Assembly (NCBI RefSeq): GCF_022014495.1
Contig: NZ_JAKLSQ010000009.1
Coordinates: forward strand, 143,476-207,475
Length of the DNA stretch: 64,000 nt
DNA from: Sandaracinobacteroides sayramensis
GTDB taxonomy: Bacteria; Pseudomonadota; Alphaproteobacteria; Sphingomonadales; Sphingomonadaceae
Direction: 5' to 3'
Part shown: piece after piece, positions 60,556 through 64,000 of the stretch
Numbering within the stretch: the first letter of the stretch is position 1
Layout: each line of letters begins with the position of its first letter
Translations under genes and position numbers: made by a program
Notes under the pieces: generated by a model
Databases searched by the model: none
What the model saw: only the letters and a program-made list of their open reading frames with translations
What the model was told of the DNA's origin: nothing

Positions 60556-61485
60556 TTGGCGAAGGGTAAGATCATCATCAGTTGCGCGGTGACGGGCGCC
60601 ATCCACACGCCGTCCATGTCGCCGCACCTGCCGATCACCGCCGCGGAAATAGCCGAGTCCGCGATCGGCGCGGCGGAAGCGGGCGCCGCCATCATCCATC
60701 TGCACGCGCGCAACCCGCAGGATGGCCGCCCAGATCAGAACCCAGACCTGTTCGAGCCTTTTCTGAAGGTGATACGGCAGCGTACCGATGCCGTTATCAA
60801 CCTGACGACGGGCGGCCATCCTTCCATGACGCTGGAAGAGCGGCTGCGGCCGGCCACACGCTTCCAGCCGGAGGTCGCCTCGCTGAACATGGGCAGCATG
60901 GGCTTTGGCCTGTTCCCCATGCTGAACCGCTACAAGGACTGGAAACATGCATGGGAACCCCAGGTTCTGGAAGGATCCCGCGATCTCGTCTTCAAGAACA
61001 GCTACAAGGATATCGAGGGCCTGCTGGCGTTGCTGAGCCCGATGGGCACACGCTTCGAGTTCGAATGCTACGATACCAGCCACCTCTACAATCTTGCGCA
61101 TTTCCTCGATCGCGGGCTGGTGAAGGCGCCACTGTTCGTACAGACCTGCTTTGGCATATTGGGCGGGATCGGCAGCCATCCCGACGATGTGATGCACATG
61201 AAGCGCACCGCAGACCGGCTGTTCGGCGACCAGTATGAATGGTCGGTTCTGGGCGCCGGTGCCCGTCAGATGTCCATCGTCGCCATGGCGGCGTCGATGG
61301 GCGGCAATGTGCGCGTGGGGCTGGAGGATTCGCTGTGGGGCGGCCCCGGCAGGCTGGCCGAAACTAACGCAGAACAGGTGCGCAACGCGCGCAACATCGT
61401 TGAATCTCTGGGCCTTTCTGTCGCGACCCCAGCCGAGGCCCGGGACATCCTGCAACTGAAGGGGGCCGATCGCACCGCCATCTGA
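60556..61485 (+). CDS. Beta-keto acid cleavage enzyme (BKACE, DUF849)
   Basis: 309 residues starting at TTG 60556, with GGAGACAGGG before it. Zinc ligands His48 and His50 lie in IIHLHARNPQDGRPD, and VRVGLEDSLW near residue 255 supplies the third ligand region. Members split a beta-keto acid with acetyl-CoA into acetoacetate and an acyl-CoA (known for Kce and relatives). It is transcribed with the downstream racemase, 32 bp further, behind a GTTTGCA motif. Confidence 0.92.
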   Translation: MAKGKIIISCAVTGAIHTPSMSPHLPITAAEIAESAIGAAEAGAAIIHLHARNPQDGRPDQNPDLFEPFLKVIRQRTDAVINLTTGGHPSMTLEERLRPATRFQPEVASLNMGSMGFGLFPMLNRYKDWKHAWEPQVLEGSRDLVFKNSYKDIEGLLALLSPMGTRFEFECYDTSHLYNLAHFLDRGLVKAPLFVQTCFGILGGIGSHPDDVMHMKRTADRLFGDQYEWSVLGAGARQMSIVAMAASMGGNVRVGLEDSLWGGPGRLAETNAEQVRNARNIVESLGLSVATPAEARDILQLKGADRTAI

Positions 61486-61517
61486 GGTGCAGGCATCATG
61501 TTAGGACGATAGCGGAT

Positions 61518-62642
61518 ATGGAAAGAAGCGGCCCGCTTGTCGGGGTGAAGATACTGGAAATGGGGGGTGTTGGCCCGGGCCCCTTCTGCGCGATGATGCT
61601 GGCCGACATGGGGGCCACCGTACTGCGGATAGAGCGTTCAGGTGCGCCGCCGATCTTTCCACCCATAGACCCTGCCTGCAATCTGCTGCACCGCGGCCGG
61701 GAGATCGTGGGCATTGATCTGAAGTCGCCCGAGGGGCGCGAGCAGCTTCTGCAATTGGCGGACCAGGCCGACGTGCTGCTGGAAGGGTTCCGCCCGGGCG
61801 TGATGGAGCGGCTGGGGCTGGGCCCGGATATCTGCATGGCGCGCAACCCGGTGCTGCTCTATGCCCGAATGACAGGCTGGGGCCAAAATGGGCCTATGGC
61901 GCATCTGGCAGGCCACGATATCAACTATTTCGCCATGTCCGGCAGCCTGCAGCTGTGCGGGCGCGAAAATGAACTGCCCTCGCCCAATCTGAACCTCGTT
62001 TCAGATATGGGCGGCGGCGGCATGCTGATGGCCTTTGGCATCGCCTGCGGTCTGCTGGAGGCCCGCCGCAGTGGCAAGGGGCAGGTGATCGACGCGGCGA
62101 TGACCGAAGGCACCGCATTGCTGGCGACGATGATCCACGGCTATCTCGCCATGGGGCGGTGGAGCGACAAGCGTGGGGACAATCTGCTGGATGGCGGGGC
62201 GCCTTTTTACGATGTCTATCGAACAGCCGATGGCAAATATATGGCCGTGGGCGCCATAGAGCCGAAATTCTACGCCGACCTGCTGGCCGGCCTGGGACTG
62301 GATGCGGCAGAGCTTCCCGCGCAGCATGATCGTACGGCATGGCCGATGCTGAAGCAGCGCTTTGCCGACATCTTCGCCCGTCATACCCGCGCCGAATGGG
62401 AAGAGCGGTTCGCCGACCGCGATGCCTGCACGACCCCCGTCCTATCCCCCGCCGAGGCGGCCATACATCCGCATGCCAGAGCGCGCGCGATGTTCGGAGA
62501 GGTGGAGGGCGTAATGCAGCCGATGCCGGCACCGCGTTTCAGCCGGACACCAGGGCGGGTATCGAGCCCGCCGCCACCCGCGGAAATACCGCTCGATCAA
62601 CTGAGTGGTGGATGGCGGCCAGATATCTCGCCCTGTCGTTAA
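61518..62642 (+). CDS. Alpha-methylacyl-CoA racemase
   Basis: 374 residues of family III CoA-transferase fold with the racemase residues: His133 in GHDINYFAMSG and Asp163 in NLVSDMGGGGM, matching the His/Asp pair of alpha-methylacyl-CoA racemase. The N-terminus is LVGVKILEMGGVGPGPFCAMML. It interconverts 2R and 2S methyl-branched acyl-CoA so that S-specific acyl-CoA dehydrogenases can act. Presence of this enzyme suggests an alpha-methyl-branched intermediate in the pathway. Confidence 0.93.
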   Translation: MERSGPLVGVKILEMGGVGPGPFCAMMLADMGATVLRIERSGAPPIFPPIDPACNLLHRGREIVGIDLKSPEGREQLLQLADQADVLLEGFRPGVMERLGLGPDICMARNPVLLYARMTGWGQNGPMAHLAGHDINYFAMSGSLQLCGRENELPSPNLNLVSDMGGGGMLMAFGIACGLLEARRSGKGQVIDAAMTEGTALLATMIHGYLAMGRWSDKRGDNLLDGGAPFYDVYRTADGKYMAVGAIEPKFYADLLAGLGLDAAELPAQHDRTAWPMLKQRFADIFARHTRAEWEERFADRDACTTPVLSPAEAAIHPHARARAMFGEVEGVMQPMPAPRFSRTPGRVSSPPPPAEIPLDQLSGGWRPDISPCR

Positions 62643-62731
62643 TCGAGTCCGTGCCTGTAACATGGCTCGTCTCGAAGAAGTGCGTTGCTTCGTGCGGGTC
62701 ACGACGTGGCTGACATTCACACGGCTCTGGC

Positions 62732-63235
62732 TCAGCCGGCGGCGTCCAGCAGGCGCCGCTCGACAGCCGCCCGCGCGGCGCTGAGCGGGAGGAAGCTGTC
62801 AGGCTCGGCCGCAACGATCTCCTGGCCTTCGCGCGACAGGGCCAGATGGAAATATTCCCGGATCCAGGGCTCCAGCCTGCCGTCCGGGCGGGGCAGCGCA
62901 TAGAAATAGATGAAGCGGTCGAGCGGATAGCGATCCCGCATGACGATGGTTTCGGTCGCGGCCAGGGCCGAGCCTTCCGGTCCCGTGCTGATCGGCACTT
63001 CGCGGGTGTCGGCAGTGGCGAAGTTGATCGCCGAATAGGCGATCGCGCCCACGTCGGTGCCGACGATCTTCATCACTTCGGCGGAGACGGGGCGGAAGGT
63101 GAGCGACGGCGTCAGCGGCAGGCCATCGAACTTTTCCTGCACCAGATAGGAACCGAAGCCGACATCCTCGGGCGTGCCGACCGGGTGGATCCTCCGTGCC
63201 ACCCAGTCTCCGCCAAGGCCCAGCTGACCCCAGCG
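62732..63235 (-). pseudogene. 3' fragment of PstS-type phosphate-binding protein
   Basis: About 168 residues in the minus frame are recognisable as the C-terminal half of a periplasmic phosphate-binding protein: RWGQLGLGGDWVARRI, GTDVGAIAYSAINFATAD, RYPLDRFIYFYA and SLPLSAARA-type tail. The reading continues upstream without interruption, but from about 63235 it is only the antisense of an unrelated gene, so the N-terminal half and signal peptide are missing. The break coincides with the break of the opposite gene fragment, suggesting deletion or recombination. Confidence 0.75.
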
Positions 63236-63641
63236 GCTGCTCGCCGCCGGCGACGCGCGGCGCGCGATGGAGATCGGGCTGGACGGGATCATCGTCTCCA
63301 ACCATGGCGGCCGCGTGCTGGACGGGCTGGCGCATCCGCTGGACGTGCTCCCCGCCATCGTCGAGTCGGTGGACGGACGCGGCCCGGTGCTGCTCGACAG
63401 CGGGGTGCGCCACGGCGTCGACGCGCTGACGGCGCTGGCGCTGGGCGCGCGCGCCGTTCTGGTCGGCAGGCCGCAGGTGCATGCGCTGGCGGTGGCGGGG
63501 ATGGCCGGCGTGGCGCACATGCTGCACATGCTGCGGATCGAATTGGAAATGGCGATGGCACAGACAGGCTGTATCACGCTGCCGGCGATTGACCGGCGGC
63601 TTCTGGCGCCTGAAAATCAGCTTCAGGGCCCATCGATATGA
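63231..63641 (+). pseudogene. 3' fragment of FMN-dependent alpha-hydroxyacid dehydrogenase
   Basis: From about 63231 the plus frame encodes the C-terminal third of an L-lactate dehydrogenase/glycolate-oxidase-type protein: LLAAGDARRAMEIGLDGIIV, SNHGGRVLDG (catalytic His-containing), LLDSGVRHGVDALTALALGA and RAVLVGRPQVHALA. A TGA at 63225-63227 stops the frame just upstream. The FMN-barrel start and first two thirds are missing, so it cannot be functional as annotated; ATG 63267 would give only 124 residues. Confidence 0.8.
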
Positions 63642-63732
63642 GAGGCGGAGCCTGATTCAGGCTCCGACGCGGAAGTGGCGGGGCAGCGCCAGGTTGAGGA
63701 CTCACATTCCCTTCGTCACCCCGTTCCCCTTC

Positions 63733-63813
63733 GTCACCCTGGGCTTGAGCCGGGGTCCAGCTTTCCGCCCGGCGTGGGCAAGAAGCGGGATCCCGGCTTA
63801 AGCCCGGGATGAC
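63733..63813. repeat. Imperfect inverted repeat, sphingomonad intergenic type
   Basis: Arms 63733-63758 (GTCACCCTGGGCTTGAGCC...) and 63788-63813 (GGATCCCGGCTTAAGCCCGGGATGAC read forward) are complementary at about 22 of 26 positions. Part of it matches the copy at 30087-30120. Such repeats are frequent between genes of sphingomonads; they can act as terminators and as recombination sites. Confidence 0.65.
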
Positions 63814-63863
63814 GGGGAGCATATCCATTACTTGCATGAGTGCTCAACCTAACCGCCCTGCCC

Positions 63864-64000
63864 TCACTCGCCGAAGCCGAGGAAGCGCACGGTGAGGATC
63901 GTCGGTATTTCCCGGACCATTTGGGGTCTTGTGCGTTCCGCGAGGGCTGCGGCCTGGGCGATGACGGCACTCGCCGCCGACGAGGCCGCCGTCAAGGCCC
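63864..64000 (-). CDS. Possible C-terminal part of an unidentified protein, cut by window edge
   Basis: A minus-strand frame ends with TGA at 63864-63866 and stays open to the window end (44 codons). The end reads EIPTILTVRFLGFGE, preceded by an Ala-rich segment. I do not recognise the family. It could also be chance coding in GC-rich DNA. Confidence 0.3.
   Translation of the reverse strand, partial: ALTAASSAASAVIAQAAALAERTRPQMVREIPTILTVRFLGFGE

Noticed and set aside
1..64000. Labelling the island as a steroid, bile-acid or diterpenoid degradation cluster
   Set aside because: Several families fit (P450, Rieske, OYE, SCP2 thiolase/DUF35, ACADs), but no specific marker such as 3-ketosteroid dehydrogenase, KshA or a KstR-type regulator is present, so the substrate stays open.
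1..64000. Mobile-element genes, CRISPR arrays, tRNA or rRNA genes
   Set aside because: No transposase, integrase, regular repeat-spacer array or tRNA-like cloverleaf was seen by eye.

Overview
The window is GC-rich and gene-dense, and looks like an alphaproteobacterium of the sphingomonad group. The evidence is a TonB-dependent receptor of sphingomonad type next to catabolic genes, family mixes typical of Sphingobium/Novosphingobium/Sphingomonas catabolic islands, and two copies of the CCGGGCTT-AAGCCCGG type intergenic repeat common in these genomes. This placement is inference; there is no rRNA or other phylogenetic marker. I see no tRNA, CRISPR array, insertion sequence or origin.

Almost the whole window is one catabolic island for an unidentified ring-containing or branched carboxylic substrate, degraded as CoA thioesters. 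It holds eight acyl-CoA dehydrogenases with their own electron-transfer flavoprotein (etfAB) and six crotonase-fold proteins. It also has two MaoC-type hydratases, six SDRs, two acyl-CoA ligases and two family III CoA-transferases (one a tandem fusion). An alpha-methylacyl-CoA racemase, an SCP2-type thiolase with its DUF35 partner, a CitE-like lyase and a beta-keto acid cleavage enzyme complete the CoA-ester set. Ring-attack enzymes are a Rieske ring-hydroxylating oxygenase (alpha and beta), an extradiol dioxygenase, a cytochrome P450, an Old Yellow Enzyme homologue, an epoxide hydrolase and a ferredoxin reductase. Uptake is suggested by a TonB receptor and an MFS permease.

Layout. 1-5118 (leftward): SDR, extradiol dioxygenase, Rieske beta and alpha, MDR reductase, SDR. 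5282-11724 (rightward): lipocalin-like protein, two ACADs, MaoC, SDR-like protein, permease. 11735-29638: short opposed units (GST; ACAD pair and nitroreductase; etfBA; phosphatase; ACAD/crotonase; P450, fused CoA-transferase and ACAD; ACAD, DUF35 and thiolase; crotonase and SDR). 30144-38357: the MarR regulator, the only transcription factor seen, diverging from an eight-gene operon that contains a levulinate-type (LvaA/LvaB-like) kinase module. 38354-52068: further ligase, crotonase, CoA-transferase, epoxide hydrolase, kinase, lipocalin and ACAD units. 52083-62642: aldo-keto reductase, OYE, alcohol dehydrogenase, TonB receptor/ALDH/ferredoxin reductase, BKACE and racemase. The island ends near 62.7 kb, where two unrelated truncated genes (PstS-like and alpha-hydroxyacid dehydrogenase) meet head to head.

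The two most interesting signals are these. (1) A GTTYGCA-type motif recurs in the upstream regions of at least eight separate units. Its best inverted repeat lies beside the marR gene, which suggests one MarR-controlled regulon over the island. (2) APH-fold kinases, a small DUF6285/LvaB-like protein and CrtC/AttH-lipocalin-like proteins occur together repeatedly. This suggests phosphorylation-dependent rearrangement of hydroxyacyl-CoA intermediates, with one kinase paralogue lacking the catalytic HGD motif. The actual substrate cannot be read from the sequence.
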